Position numbers and translations under genes: made by a program
Assembly: GCA_019912385.1 (NCBI GenBank)
Contig: JAIOIW010000150.1
Span: 1-42,624, forward strand
Length of the DNA stretch: 42,624 nucleotides
Reading direction: 5' to 3'
Source of the DNA: Notoacmeibacter sp.
Lineage (GTDB): Bacteria; Pseudomonadota; Alphaproteobacteria; Rhizobiales; Rhizobiaceae
Part shown: positions 25,326-33,232 of the stretch, piece after piece
Layout of the letters: each line of letters starts with the position of its first letter
How positions within the stretch are numbered: the stretch's first letter is position 1
The notes under the pieces: model-generated
Databases searched by the model: none
What the model was told of the DNA's origin: nothing
What the model saw: only the letters and a program-made list of their open reading frames with translations

Positions 25326-26107
25326 CAGAAGTCATCCGCACGCGCCGCGAGGGCGGCATCCTGGAAGTGACCCTCGACCGGCCGAAGGCCAATGCGATCG
25401 ATCTTGCCACCTCGCGCGTCATGGGCGAGACCTTCAAGGCCTTCCGTGACGACCCCGCCCTGCGCGTCGCCATCGTTCAGACGGCGGGCGACAAGTTCTT
25501 CTCCGCGGGCTGGGACCTGAAGGCGGCTGCCAGCGGCGACGCGGTCGACGGCGATTACGGCGTCGGTGGCTTTGCAGGCCTTCAGGAACTGCGCGATCTC
25601 AACAAGCCGGTTATCGCCGCGGTCAACGGCATGGCGGTCGGCGGCGGCTTCGAACTGGCGCTGTCCTGCGACCTGATCTACACTTCCGCGCACTCCACCT
25701 TCGCCCTGCCTGAAATACGCGCCGGCACGCTTGCCGACGCCGCGACCGTGAAACTGCCGAAACGCATCCCCTACCACGTCGCCATGGACCTGTTGTTCAC
25801 CGGCCGCTGGATGGAGGCGCAAGAGGCGCACCGCTGGGGCCTGGTCAACGAGATCCTGCCCGACAACGGGAGACTGATGGAACGCGTCTGGGAAATCGCC
25901 CGGCTGCTGGAATCCGGTCCGCCGCTGGTCTTCGCTGCGATCAAGGAGGTGGCCCGCGAGGCCGAGGCCATGACCTTCCAGGACGCGATGAACCGGATCA
26001 CAAAGCGCAAGTTCCGCACCGTCGACGAACTCTACGATTCCGAGGACAACATGGAAGGGTTCCGCGCCTTCGCCGAAAAACGCGATCCGGTGTGGAAGGG
26101 TAAGTAG
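25322..26107 (+). CDS. caiD: Crotonobetainyl-CoA hydratase / carnitinyl-CoA dehydratase
   Basis: A 261-residue crotonase that hydrates crotonobetainyl-CoA to carnitinyl-CoA. It resembles E. coli CaiD, as I recall it, unusually closely in several blocks: LDRPKANAID, FFSAGWDLKAAA (residues 59-70), GGFAGL, KPVIAAVNG and the C-terminus AFAEKRDPVWKGK. E111 and E131 are at or near crotonase active-site positions. The loop after E131 reads GTLADAA where CaiD has a glycine-rich GIVPDSGG, so the active-site loop may differ. The start is GTG at 25322, overlapping the ligase stop as GTGA, with GGAGGAG upstream; the frame opens at 25283. It is the strongest evidence that this operon handles carnitine-type substrates. 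Confidence 0.9.
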   Translation: MTEVIRTRREGGILEVTLDRPKANAIDLATSRVMGETFKAFRDDPALRVAIVQTAGDKFFSAGWDLKAAASGDAVDGDYGVGGFAGLQELRDLNKPVIAAVNGMAVGGGFELALSCDLIYTSAHSTFALPEIRAGTLADAATVKLPKRIPYHVAMDLLFTGRWMEAQEAHRWGLVNEILPDNGRLMERVWEIARLLESGPPLVFAAIKEVAREAEAMTFQDAMNRITKRKFRTVDELYDSEDNMEGFRAFAEKRDPVWKGK

Positions 26108-26108
26108 T

Positions 26109-27053
26109 TTGACTGACTATACCACGCTGATCGACGCGGAGACCTGGGCCTTCATCGAACGGACGAATACCTGGTATCCGCCCGAAACGATCGACTACAC
26201 GATCGCGCAGCAGCGCGAGATCTACGACGCCATGTGCCGCGAGTTTTTCGCCGGTTACCCCAAGGGCGTGACAGCGTCGGACGCCACGGTCGATTCCGGC
26301 GGCTATGCCGTTCCCGTGCGCAAATATGAAAAGGCCGGCAGCAGCCCCGCCGCCCTGGTGGTCTATTATCACGGCGGCGGCTTCATCCTCGGCGGGCTCG
26401 ACAGCCACGACGACGTCTGCGCCGAGATCTGCGGCCGCACCGGCTTTCCGGTCGTGTCGGTCGACTACCGCCTGTCGCCCGAGCATGTCCACCCGGCCGA
26501 TTTCAACGATGCCATGGCCGGCTTTGCCGCCGCGCTGGCGTCAAGCGACCTGCCGGTCGTGCTGGCCGGCGACAGCGCCGGCGGCAATCTCGCCGCCGCA
26601 GTCAGCCACGCCACCCGCGGCCAGACGCATGTGCCCATCGGCCAGGTCCTGATTTATCCGGGTCTCGGCGGCGACCAGACAACGGGTTCCCGCATTGTCC
26701 ACGCCGAAGCGCCGCTGCTTACCAAACGCGACGGCGACTTCTACCGACATCAGCGCACCGGCGGGAAGGAAATCAGCGGCGACCCGACGCTGGCGCCCCT
26801 GCAGGACACCGACTTCTCGGGCCTGCCGCCGACCGTGATCGTCTCGGCCGAATGCGACCCGCTCTCCGACGATGGCGGAGCGTACCGCGATGCCATCCTT
26901 GCCGCCGGCGGCAAGGCCGTCTGGTTCAACGAGAAGGGCCTTGTGCACGGCTATCTGCGCGCCCGCCACACGGTCGCCCGCGCCCGGCAGAGCTTCACCC
27001 GCATCGTCGAGGCCATCGCCGCGCTCGGCAAGGGCGAGTGGCCCTGCCCCTGA
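26109..27053 (+). CDS. HSL-family (family IV) alpha/beta hydrolase
   Basis: A 314-residue esterase. The oxyanion-hole motif H88-G-G-G91 (YYHGGGFILGG), nucleophile S156 (AGDSAGGN), acid in SAECDPLSDDG and histidine in GLVHGYLRAR complete the catalytic set. There is no signal peptide, so it is cytoplasmic. It starts with TTG one base after the caiD stop and is the last gene of the carnitine operon. A role in freeing carnitine or related betaines from acyl esters (acylcarnitine) fits the context but is inference; the family is very broad. It converges on the phosphodiesterase gene with only 15 bases between stops. Confidence 0.88.
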   Translation: MTDYTTLIDAETWAFIERTNTWYPPETIDYTIAQQREIYDAMCREFFAGYPKGVTASDATVDSGGYAVPVRKYEKAGSSPAALVVYYHGGGFILGGLDSHDDVCAEICGRTGFPVVSVDYRLSPEHVHPADFNDAMAGFAAALASSDLPVVLAGDSAGGNLAAAVSHATRGQTHVPIGQVLIYPGLGGDQTTGSRIVHAEAPLLTKRDGDFYRHQRTGGKEISGDPTLAPLQDTDFSGLPPTVIVSAECDPLSDDGGAYRDAILAAGGKAVWFNEKGLVHGYLRARHTVARARQSFTRIVEAIAALGKGEWPCP

Positions 27054-27068
27054 TACGCCGTTTCGCGA

Positions 27069-27908
27069 TTAATCCAGGAACGGTTTCGCCTTCATCGTCG
27101 CGGGTATGTCAACGCCGAGCCGCCTGAGCACGGTCGGCGCCAGCTGCAACTGGTCGATCACCGCATCCTCCGCCGGCCCCTTGCCGCCGCCAAACCAGTA
27201 GAGCGCTGTCTCCTGCTGCTCGTCCTCGTGACCGCCATGGGTGCCGCGGTCGGTCTGGCCGTGGTCGGCGGTCACGATCACCTCATAGCCGTTCTTCAGC
27301 CAGCGCGGCAGGAAGGCGGCCAGCATGACGTCCATATGCAGGCAGGCATTGTCCATCTCCAGGCAGTCATGGCCGAAGCGGTGACCCATGGAATCGAGCG
27401 TGCAGGTATGCAGGATGCCGTAGTCGATGCCGAAGCGCTCGGTCAGCATGGTCAGTGTCGCGAACAGGTCGACATCCGACGGCGTCATCTGGTTGTCGCG
27501 ACCGTAGCCGGTCATGGTGTGGAACCGTCCATGGGCGATCGGGCTGCCCGGTTCGTCATATTCCATGTCGCGAACAGGATCGAAGGGATAGCGGTTGAAG
27601 AATTCCGACCAGTAGGAATGGGTCACCGCCCCCGTCCTGCCACCCGCCTTCGTCACCTCCGAGAAGATGTCCGGCTGCTCGACGCGGAAACGGATCTCGT
27701 TGGCAAGCACGCCGTGGACCTGCGGCGCAACGCCGGTATGGATCGAGGCGTAGCAGGGCCCGGAGATCGACGGCAGCACCGAGCGGTGTTTCCACACCCG
27801 CGCGTCGCCGTTCTTCACCCAGCCTTCGAGATTGCCGAAATAGCGCCGGAAATTGCGCCACGGCACGCCGTCGATGATGATGAAGAGGAGTTTGGAGTTC
27901 AAGGACAT
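27069..27908 (-). CDS. Alkaline phosphatase-superfamily phosphodiesterase (NPP-like)
   Basis: A 279-residue metal-dependent hydrolase. The two-zinc site of nucleotide pyrophosphatase/phosphodiesterases can be traced: D13 (FIIIDGV), candidate nucleophile S49 (LPSISGPCY, 36 residues on, as the threonine is in NPP), D172 and H176 (TLDSMGHRFG), D215-H216 (TADHG) and H224/H227. It lacks the sulfatase C-x-P-x-R motif, so it is not a BetC-type choline sulfatase. The start at 27908 has GGAG 7 bases upstream. It lies 138 bases after the ABC ATPase gene on the same strand, past a repeat element. Cleavage of an imported phosphodiester such as glycerophosphocholine is a guess from context. Confidence 0.85.
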   Translation of the reverse strand: MSLNSKLLFIIIDGVPWRNFRRYFGNLEGWVKNGDARVWKHRSVLPSISGPCYASIHTGVAPQVHGVLANEIRFRVEQPDIFSEVTKAGGRTGAVTHSYWSEFFNRYPFDPVRDMEYDEPGSPIAHGRFHTMTGYGRDNQMTPSDVDLFATLTMLTERFGIDYGILHTCTLDSMGHRFGHDCLEMDNACLHMDVMLAAFLPRWLKNGYEVIVTADHGQTDRGTHGGHEDEQQETALYWFGGGKGPAEDAVIDQLQLAPTVLRRLGVDIPATMKAKPFLD

Positions 27909-27924
27909 GGGATGCTCCGACAGT

Positions 27925-27974
27925 CCCTCTCCCTGCTTGCCGGGAGAAGGTGGCCCGATGGGCCGGATGCGGGG
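27925..27974. repeat. REP-like intergenic palindrome
   Basis: CCCTCTCCC (27925-27933) pairs with GGGAGAAGG (27942-27950), one mismatch; a second hairpin GGCCC-GAT-GGGCC is at 27952-27964, followed by GGATGCGGGG. This matches the layout of a common alphaproteobacterial intergenic repeat, as I recall it. A small CCCC-N6-GGGG hairpin lies at 28025-28038. The element separates the ABC ATPase from the phosphodiesterase gene and could stabilise or end the ABC transcript. Confidence 0.65.
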
Positions 27975-28046
27975 CAGGACCAAGATTGGCAGAACGGGCG
28001 CCGCCCCCTCGTCCTTCTGCCGCCCCCGGAAACGGGGAACAGGAAT

Positions 28047-29681
28047 TCAGTAACCCGCGCTCTCCATCCGCCGACCGGCAATCGCCTTCTCCAGCCAGCC
28101 GAGTTCCATCTCGGGAACCGACGACAGCAGCAGGTCGGTATAGTCGTCGAACGGTGGCTTGAGAACCTCGCTCTTCGACCCGTAGCGCACGACTTCGCCC
28201 CGATACATCACCGCGATGGAATCGGCGATCGCCTTCACCGTCGCGAGATCGTGGGTGATGAACAGGTACGCGACGTTCTCGATTCTCTGGAGATTGAGCA
28301 GCAGCTTCAGGATGCCGTCGGCGACCAGCGGGTCGAGCGCGCTTGTGACCTCGTCGCAGATGATCAGGCTCGGCTTCGCGGCGAGCGCGCGGGCAATGCA
28401 AACGCGCTGTTTCTGCCCGCCCGAAAGTTCGGCCGGGTAGCGGTCGATGAAGCCGTCGCCCATCTCGATTTCTTCGAGCAGTTCGGCGATGCGCCGCTGC
28501 TTCTCCTTGCCCCGCATGCCGAAATAGAATTCCAGCGGCCGGCCGATGATCGTGCCGACCGTCTGGCGCGGGTTCATCGCCACGTCGGCCATCTGGTAGA
28601 TCATCTGCAATTCGCGCAGGTCGTCCTTGCTGCGTTGCGCGAGCGCGCGCGAGAGCTCCCGGCCGGCAAATGTGACCGACCCCTCGATGGGCGGCAGCAG
28701 GCCGGTGATGACGCGCGCCAGCGTCGACTTTCCGGAGCCGGATTCACCGACCACCGCCAGTGTCTGGCCGGGATGGACCTCAACCGAAACGTTCTTGAGA
28801 ACCCTGACCGTACCGCTGTAGGCGGCCGTGATGTTCTCAACCTTGAGAACGGGCTCGGGCGTCGGCTTCTTTTCCTCGTGCACGATGGAACGCACAGAGA
28901 CCAGGGCCTTGGTGTAGTCCTCGCGCGGCCGGTGGATCACCTGCTCGGTCGTGCCGTGCTCCACCTGTCTGCCATTGCGCAGAACCATGATCTCGTCGGA
29001 GACCTGTGCCACCACGGCAAGGTCGTGGGTAATGTAGAGCGCCGCGACGCCGAAATCGCGGATCGCGTCCTTGATCGCCGCCAGCACATCGATCTGGGTG
29101 GTGACGTCGAGCGCCGTGGTCGGTTCGTCGAACACGATCAGGTCGGGCTCCGAGCACAGTGCCATCGCCGTCATCACGCGTTGCAACTGGCCGCCGGACA
29201 CCTGGTGGGGATAGCGCCGTCCGATTTTTTCGGGATCGGGCAGCCCGAGCTTGGCGAAAAGCGCGACCGCGCGTTCCTCGGCCTGCTTGCGGTTGGCCGT
29301 TCCGTGCAGCAGCGCGGCTTCCACCACCTGGTCCATCAGCCGGTGCGCCGGATTGAACGCCGCCGCCGCCGACTGCGCGACATAGCAGACTTCCTTGCCG
29401 CGCAGCTTGCGCAAGGCCCCGATGCCGCCTTTCAGGATATCCCGGCCATTGACGAACACCTCGCCGCCCGTGATCTCTACTCCGCCGCGCCCGTAGCCCA
29501 TCGCGGCAAGCCCGATGGTCGACTTGCCGGCGCCCGATTCGCCGATCAGGCCGAGCACCCTGCCTTTCTCCAGCGTGAAGGACACGCCGTCGACGATGGT
29601 GATGTCCCTGGGCGGCTCGCCCGGCGGATAGACGGTGGCGCCCATCTTCAGGTTCCGCACATCGAGCAGATTGTCAGCCAC
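28047..29681 (-). CDS. Dipeptide/oligopeptide-type ABC transporter, fused double ATPase
   Basis: A 544-residue protein with two nucleotide-binding domains, equivalent to DppD and DppF joined. Domain 1: Walker [10 protein letters not shown] (47-55), signature VSGGQLQR (161-168), Walker B LIVFDEPT. Domain 2: Walker [10 protein letters not shown] (312-320), signature LSGGQKQR (419-426), Walker [13 protein letters not shown]. Both are intact, so both sites should hydrolyse ATP. The first domain lacks the Fe-S-type C-terminal Cys cluster of many DppD proteins as far as I can see. It overlaps the permease gene at 29674 by eight bases. It powers uptake together with the two permeases and the receptor at 31484. 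Confidence 0.93.
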   Translation of the reverse strand: MADNLLDVRNLKMGATVYPPGEPPRDITIVDGVSFTLEKGRVLGLIGESGAGKSTIGLAAMGYGRGGVEITGGEVFVNGRDILKGGIGALRKLRGKEVCYVAQSAAAAFNPAHRLMDQVVEAALLHGTANRKQAEERAVALFAKLGLPDPEKIGRRYPHQVSGGQLQRVMTAMALCSEPDLIVFDEPTTALDVTTQIDVLAAIKDAIRDFGVAALYITHDLAVVAQVSDEIMVLRNGRQVEHGTTEQVIHRPREDYTKALVSVRSIVHEEKKPTPEPVLKVENITAAYSGTVRVLKNVSVEVHPGQTLAVVGESGSGKSTLARVITGLLPPIEGSVTFAGRELSRALAQRSKDDLRELQMIYQMADVAMNPRQTVGTIIGRPLEFYFGMRGKEKQRRIAELLEEIEMGDGFIDRYPAELSGGQKQRVCIARALAAKPSLIICDEVTSALDPLVADGILKLLLNLQRIENVAYLFITHDLATVKAIADSIAVMYRGEVVRYGSKSEVLKPPFDDYTDLLLSSVPEMELGWLEKAIAGRRMESAGY

Positions 29682-30495
29682 CGCGTCCTCCCTTCAGGCT
29701 GGTCGTGCGGTTGAGCACCCAGTCGGCGACCAGATTGACCGAGATCGCCAGCGCCGCGATCGCGGCGGCTGGAATGAGCGCAGCGGGAATGCCGAAGACG
29801 ATGCCGTCCTTGTTTTCCTTGACCATGCCGCCCCAGTCGGCCTCCGGCGGCTGGATGCCCAGACCGAGGAACGACAGCGCCGACAGGAACAGCACCGCAA
29901 AGATGAAGCGCAGCCCGAGTTCGGCAACCAGCGGCGAAAGCGCATTGGGCAATATCTCGCGAAAGATCACCCACAACCGGCCTTCGCCGCGCAACTTGGC
30001 GGCTTCCACGAAATCCATGACATTGATGTCGGCGGCCACGGCGCGCGACAGGCGATAGACGCGGGTCGAATCGAGCACGCCCATGACCGTGATCAAAGTC
30101 AGCGTGTTCGACGGCAGCACCGAAAGCACGACGAGTGCGAAGATCAGCGTCGGGATCGACATCAGCAGGTCGACGAAGCGGGACATGAGCTGGTCCGGCC
30201 AGCCGCCAACGACAGCCGCGGTAAAGCCGAGAATCGAGCCGAGCGAAAAGGAAAGCGCTGTCGCGAGCGTGGCGATCTCAAGCGTGATCCGGCAGCCATA
30301 GATCATTCGCGACAGCAGGTCCCGGCCAAGGTTGTCGGTGCCGAGCAGGAACTTCGACGACGACGGCTCCCAGACCGCCCCGACGATCTCGCCTTCGCCA
30401 TAAGGCGCGACCAGCGGCGCGAATATCGCCGTCAGGAAAAAGAGCGTTGTCAGGGCAAGCCCGATCCAGGCGCTGAGCGGAATGCGTGTGAACAT
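29674..30495 (-). CDS. DppC-type ABC permease
   Basis: A 273-residue inner-membrane permease with about six helices. The N-terminal segment SAWIGLALTTLFFLTAIFAP is the first helix. LLGTDNLGRDLLSRMIYG is the classic DppC block, and the EAA loop lies around EAAKLRGEGRLWVIFREILP (residues about 165-184). It overlaps the ATPase gene by eight bases and is 12 bases after the other permease, so the operon order is receptor-DppB-DppC-ATPase. Confidence 0.93.
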   Translation of the reverse strand: MFTRIPLSAWIGLALTTLFFLTAIFAPLVAPYGEGEIVGAVWEPSSSKFLLGTDNLGRDLLSRMIYGCRITLEIATLATALSFSLGSILGFTAAVVGGWPDQLMSRFVDLLMSIPTLIFALVVLSVLPSNTLTLITVMGVLDSTRVYRLSRAVAADINVMDFVEAAKLRGEGRLWVIFREILPNALSPLVAELGLRFIFAVLFLSALSFLGLGIQPPEADWGGMVKENKDGIVFGIPAALIPAAAIAALAISVNLVADWVLNRTTSLKGGRGG

Positions 30496-30507
30496 CTCCT
30501 GCGCCTC

Positions 30508-31464
30508 CTATTTCGGGTGCCTGAGGCGCGGATTGGAAACGATCGCCACGATGTCGGCGACGAGGTTGAGGCCTATATAGAAGGCCGCGAAAATCAGTCC
30601 GCAGGCCTGCACCACCGGCACGTCGCGCTTGGCGACGTGGTCGACGAGATACTGCCCCATGCCGGGATAGACGAAGATCACTTCGACGACCACAACGCCA
30701 ACCACGAGATAAGCAAGGTTGAGCATGACGACATTGACGATCGGCGCGACCGCATTGGGAAAGGCGTGCTTGCGGATGATGTCGAAGCCCGAAAGGCCCT
30801 TCAGTTCCGCGGTCTCGATATAGGCCGACTGCATGACATTGAGGATGGCCGCGCGCGTCATGCGCATCATGTGGGCGAGCACCACCAGCGTCAGCGTCGC
30901 CGCCGGCAGGGCCACGGCAGAAAGGCGCTGCCAGAAGCTCATCGAATCATAGACGGTCGCCACCGAGGGAAACCAGCCGAGCTGGACGGCCACGAAGTAG
31001 ATCAGCACATAACCGATGAAGAACTCCGGCAGCGAGATGGAAGCCAGCGTCGCCGCCGAAATCAGCTTGTCGGGCCAGCGGTTGCGGTAGCGCACGGCGA
31101 GAAGCCCGAGCAGGATGGCCAGCGGAACCGAGACCACCGCGGCAACGGAAGCCAGGAACAGCGTGTTGTAGAGCCGCCGTCCGATCGACTTGCCGATATC
31201 GGCGCCATTGGACAGCGCCGTTCCAAGATCGCCGGTCAGCAATCCGCCCAGCCAGTTGAGATAGCGGATATGGGCGGGATCGTTCAGCCCGAGATCGCGG
31301 CGCAGGTTGGCGAGTGCCTCCGGTGTTGCCGACTGGCCGAGGATCGACTGCGCAACGTCGCCGGGCAGGATCTGCGTGCCGGCGAAGATGACGATGGAGA
31401 CCGCGAACAGCAGCAGGATGCCCAGCGCCAGGCGCTGGGCAACCAGTGTCAGGAGTGACGACAT
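30508..31464 (-). CDS. DppB-type ABC permease
   Basis: A 318-residue inner-membrane permease with about six helices. RLALGILLLFAVSIVIFAGT is the N-terminal helix. The family region LPGDVAQSILGQSATPEALA is followed by RRDLGLNDP. The EAA-type loop is in ETAELKGLSGFDIIRKHAFP. Its start codon is inside a hairpin (31463-31483) that begins at the receptor stop, which may reduce permease translation relative to receptor. Confidence 0.93.
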   Translation of the reverse strand: MSSLLTLVAQRLALGILLLFAVSIVIFAGTQILPGDVAQSILGQSATPEALANLRRDLGLNDPAHIRYLNWLGGLLTGDLGTALSNGADIGKSIGRRLYNTLFLASVAAVVSVPLAILLGLLAVRYRNRWPDKLISAATLASISLPEFFIGYVLIYFVAVQLGWFPSVATVYDSMSFWQRLSAVALPAATLTLVVLAHMMRMTRAAILNVMQSAYIETAELKGLSGFDIIRKHAFPNAVAPIVNVVMLNLAYLVVGVVVVEVIFVYPGMGQYLVDHVAKRDVPVVQACGLIFAAFYIGLNLVADIVAIVSNPRLRHPK

Positions 31465-31483
31465 GCCGGTATCGTGCCCGGCA
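31463..31483. other. Hairpin between receptor stop and permease start
   Basis: ATGCCGG (31463-31469) pairs with CCGGCAT (31477-31483 region) around a short loop, in the 19 bases between genes. It covers part of the permease start codon, so it could set the receptor:permease ratio. Confidence 0.5.
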
Positions 31484-33067
31484 TCAGGCGTTCAGCCAGC
31501 ACACGATCGGTGCAAGTCCGTCCATCATCGTCTGGTTGGCGTTTTGGTTCCAACCGCCGACATCGGTCGAGATCGCCTCGATCCAGTCGTTGAACATCGG
31601 GCAGATGAGCCCGCCCTCATTGTGGAGGATCGTCGCCATGTCGGTATAGATCTGCTTGCGCTTGGCCTGGTCGAGTTCGGCGCGGGCGGCAAACAGCATC
31701 TTGTCGAAGGTCTCGTTGAAGAACTTCGTGTCGTTCCAGTCGGCCGTCGACAGATAGGCGGTGGAATACATCTGGTCCTGCGTCGGCCGCCCGCCCCAGT
31801 AGGAGGTGCAGAAGGGCTGCTTGTTCCAGACTTCCGACCAGTATCCGTCATTGGGTTCGCGCTTCACGTCGATCGTGATGCCGGCCTTGGCGGCTGATTG
31901 CTGGAACAGCTGCGAGGCGTCGACTGCGCCCGGGAACGAGCCGTCGGCCGTGCGCAGCAGCACCGGACCGTCATGACCCGACTTCTTGAAGTGGAACGCC
32001 GCCTTGTCCGGGTCGTATTCGCGCTGTTCGAGCGCCGTGAACAGCGGATAGGCCCCGTTGATCGGGATGTCGTTGCCGACAGAGCCGTGACCGAACAGGA
32101 TCTTGTCGACCATCTCCTGGCGGTTCATGGCGTATTTGAGCGCAAGGCGAAGGTCGTTGTTGTCGAACGGCGCCGCGTTGCAATGCATGATGAACACGTA
32201 GTGGCCGCGCCCCGGAGCCGTCTTGACCTCGACATTGGGGGCCCGCTGGACCAGCGAGACAACCTTCGGCGGCACCCGGTCGATCATGTGAACCTGGCCG
32301 GACTGGAGCGCAGCGATACGCGCCGTGTCGTCATTGATGACGACGATCTCGACCTGGTCGGCATGTCCGCGCGAGGAATCCCAGTAGTCGGCATTCTTCT
32401 CATAGACATGGCGTACGCCAGGCTCGTTCACCTTCATCTTGTAGGGGCCGGTGCCGATGCCGGCATCGGGCGCATCCTTGCCACCACCGGGCTGGATGAT
32501 CAGGTGGTAGTCGGCCATCAGGTAGGGAAGGTCGGCATTGGCCTCCTTCAGCGTGACGACGAAATTGTCGCCGTCGACCTTCATGTTCTCGATGCCGCGC
32601 ATGATGCCGAGCGCGCCGGACTTGGTGTCCTCGCCCGAGTGGCGCTCCATTGTCGCCAGCACGTCGTCCGCCGTCAGCGACTTGCCGTTGTGGAAGGTGA
32701 CGTCCGGGCGGATCTTGAAGGTCCACTCCCTGGCGTCGTCGGACGAACCGACTTCGGTCGCAAGCCGCGGCGTGATCCCGCCGTCGGTGGCAACCTCGAC
32801 CAGCGTGTCGCCCCATTGCTTGCCGTTCATGAACGGGGTTTGCGACGCATAGGTCGCCGGGTCGAGGCTGTTGGTCGACTCGCCGCCCGACATGCCGACT
32901 TTCATGACACCGCCCTTGACCGGGCCCGCCGCCCTGGCCGCCCCGGCCAGCAGCGCGTTGGCCGCGGTGGCGGTGACGCCAAGCGCGGCGGCGCGGCCGA
33001 GGAAATCGCGGCGGCTCATCTTGCCCTTGGCGACGTAGCGGCTGAGGAATTCCAGTTCGTTTGACAT
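31484..33067 (-). CDS. ABC transporter substrate-binding protein, Tat-exported, peptide/nickel family
   Basis: A 527-residue periplasmic receptor of the SBP_bac_5 family. A twin-arginine signal is clear: KMSRRDFLGRAAALG (Arg19-Arg20), then a hydrophobic stretch ending AGAARA near residue 46. Family blocks are STNSLDPATYAS, EWTFKIRPDVTFHNGKSLTA and YPLFTALEQREYDPDKA. The start at 33067 has GGGAG 7-8 bases upstream; the frame open to 33151 lies over the promoter repeats. This family binds peptides, nickel chelates, and opines or other amines. The BetI-like operators upstream suggest a quaternary amine or choline derivative here. Substrate is inference. Confidence 0.92.
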   Translation of the reverse strand: MSNELEFLSRYVAKGKMSRRDFLGRAAALGVTATAANALLAGAARAAGPVKGGVMKVGMSGGESTNSLDPATYASQTPFMNGKQWGDTLVEVATDGGITPRLATEVGSSDDAREWTFKIRPDVTFHNGKSLTADDVLATMERHSGEDTKSGALGIMRGIENMKVDGDNFVVTLKEANADLPYLMADYHLIIQPGGGKDAPDAGIGTGPYKMKVNEPGVRHVYEKNADYWDSSRGHADQVEIVVINDDTARIAALQSGQVHMIDRVPPKVVSLVQRAPNVEVKTAPGRGHYVFIMHCNAAPFDNNDLRLALKYAMNRQEMVDKILFGHGSVGNDIPINGAYPLFTALEQREYDPDKAAFHFKKSGHDGPVLLRTADGSFPGAVDASQLFQQSAAKAGITIDVKREPNDGYWSEVWNKQPFCTSYWGGRPTQDQMYSTAYLSTADWNDTKFFNETFDKMLFAARAELDQAKRKQIYTDMATILHNEGGLICPMFNDWIEAISTDVGGWNQNANQTMMDGLAPIVCWLNA

Positions 33068-33118
33068 GGCCTGTCTCCCATTTACGCGGATGCCGTTCCG
33101 CTTATTGAACTTGTGACG

Positions 33119-33124
33119 ATTATA
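33119..33124 (-). promoter_or_regulatory. -10 box of the ABC operon
   Basis: A perfect TATAAT lies on the leftward strand (33124-33119), about 52 bases before the receptor ATG, so the leader would be about 45 bases. The -35 region is poor. It overlaps the edge of the first tandem operator, as expected for a repressed promoter. Confidence 0.55.
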
Positions 33125-33189
33125 TTGAACGGAAAATCGATTTCGCCGCAAGTTTTATATTGAACGGACAATCAATTTCCCGCAAGTCT
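33121..33189. promoter_or_regulatory. Two tandem BetI-like operators, 35-base period
   Basis: Unit 1 (33121-33155) and unit 2 (33156-33189) both start TATATTGAACGGA and end CCGCAAGT; they differ at four positions including one indel. Each contains a dyad: ATTGA-N8-TCGAT at 33124-33141 and ATTGA-N8-TCAAT at 33159-33176. On the leftward strand unit 2 reads TTGATTG-TC-CGTTCAATATAA, very near the BetI operator of choline-betaine genes as I recall it. A third half-site, ATTGAAC, is at 33104. The sites cover the -10 box of the ABC operon. Confidence 0.6.
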
Positions 33190-33216
33190 GCCAGTGACCT
33201 GGCTTCGCGCGGCAAC

Positions 33217-33232
33217 ATGATCATGTGATCAT
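33217..33232. promoter_or_regulatory. Perfect 16-base dyad ATGATCA-TG-TGATCAT
   Basis: The dyad overlaps the CocE-type gene stop and sits 27 bases upstream of the BetI-like sites for the ABC operon. Its form recalls GntR/FCD-family operators. No gene for such a regulator is adjacent, so its role is open. Confidence 0.45.

Noticed and set aside
20054-27053. Anaerobic E. coli-type cai operon
   Set aside because: CaiT, CaiB, CaiC and CaiE are missing; carnitine dehydrogenase and BKACE point to oxidative breakdown.
27069-27908. Choline sulfatase (BetC)
   Set aside because: Same superfamily, but the C-x-P-x-R sulfatase motif is absent and the protein is much shorter.
27228-29714. An 828-codon + strand frame opposite the phosphodiesterase and ABC ATPase genes
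   Set aside because: It crosses two real genes and an intergenic repeat, and its translation is His/Arg/Asp-rich like the other antisense shadows.
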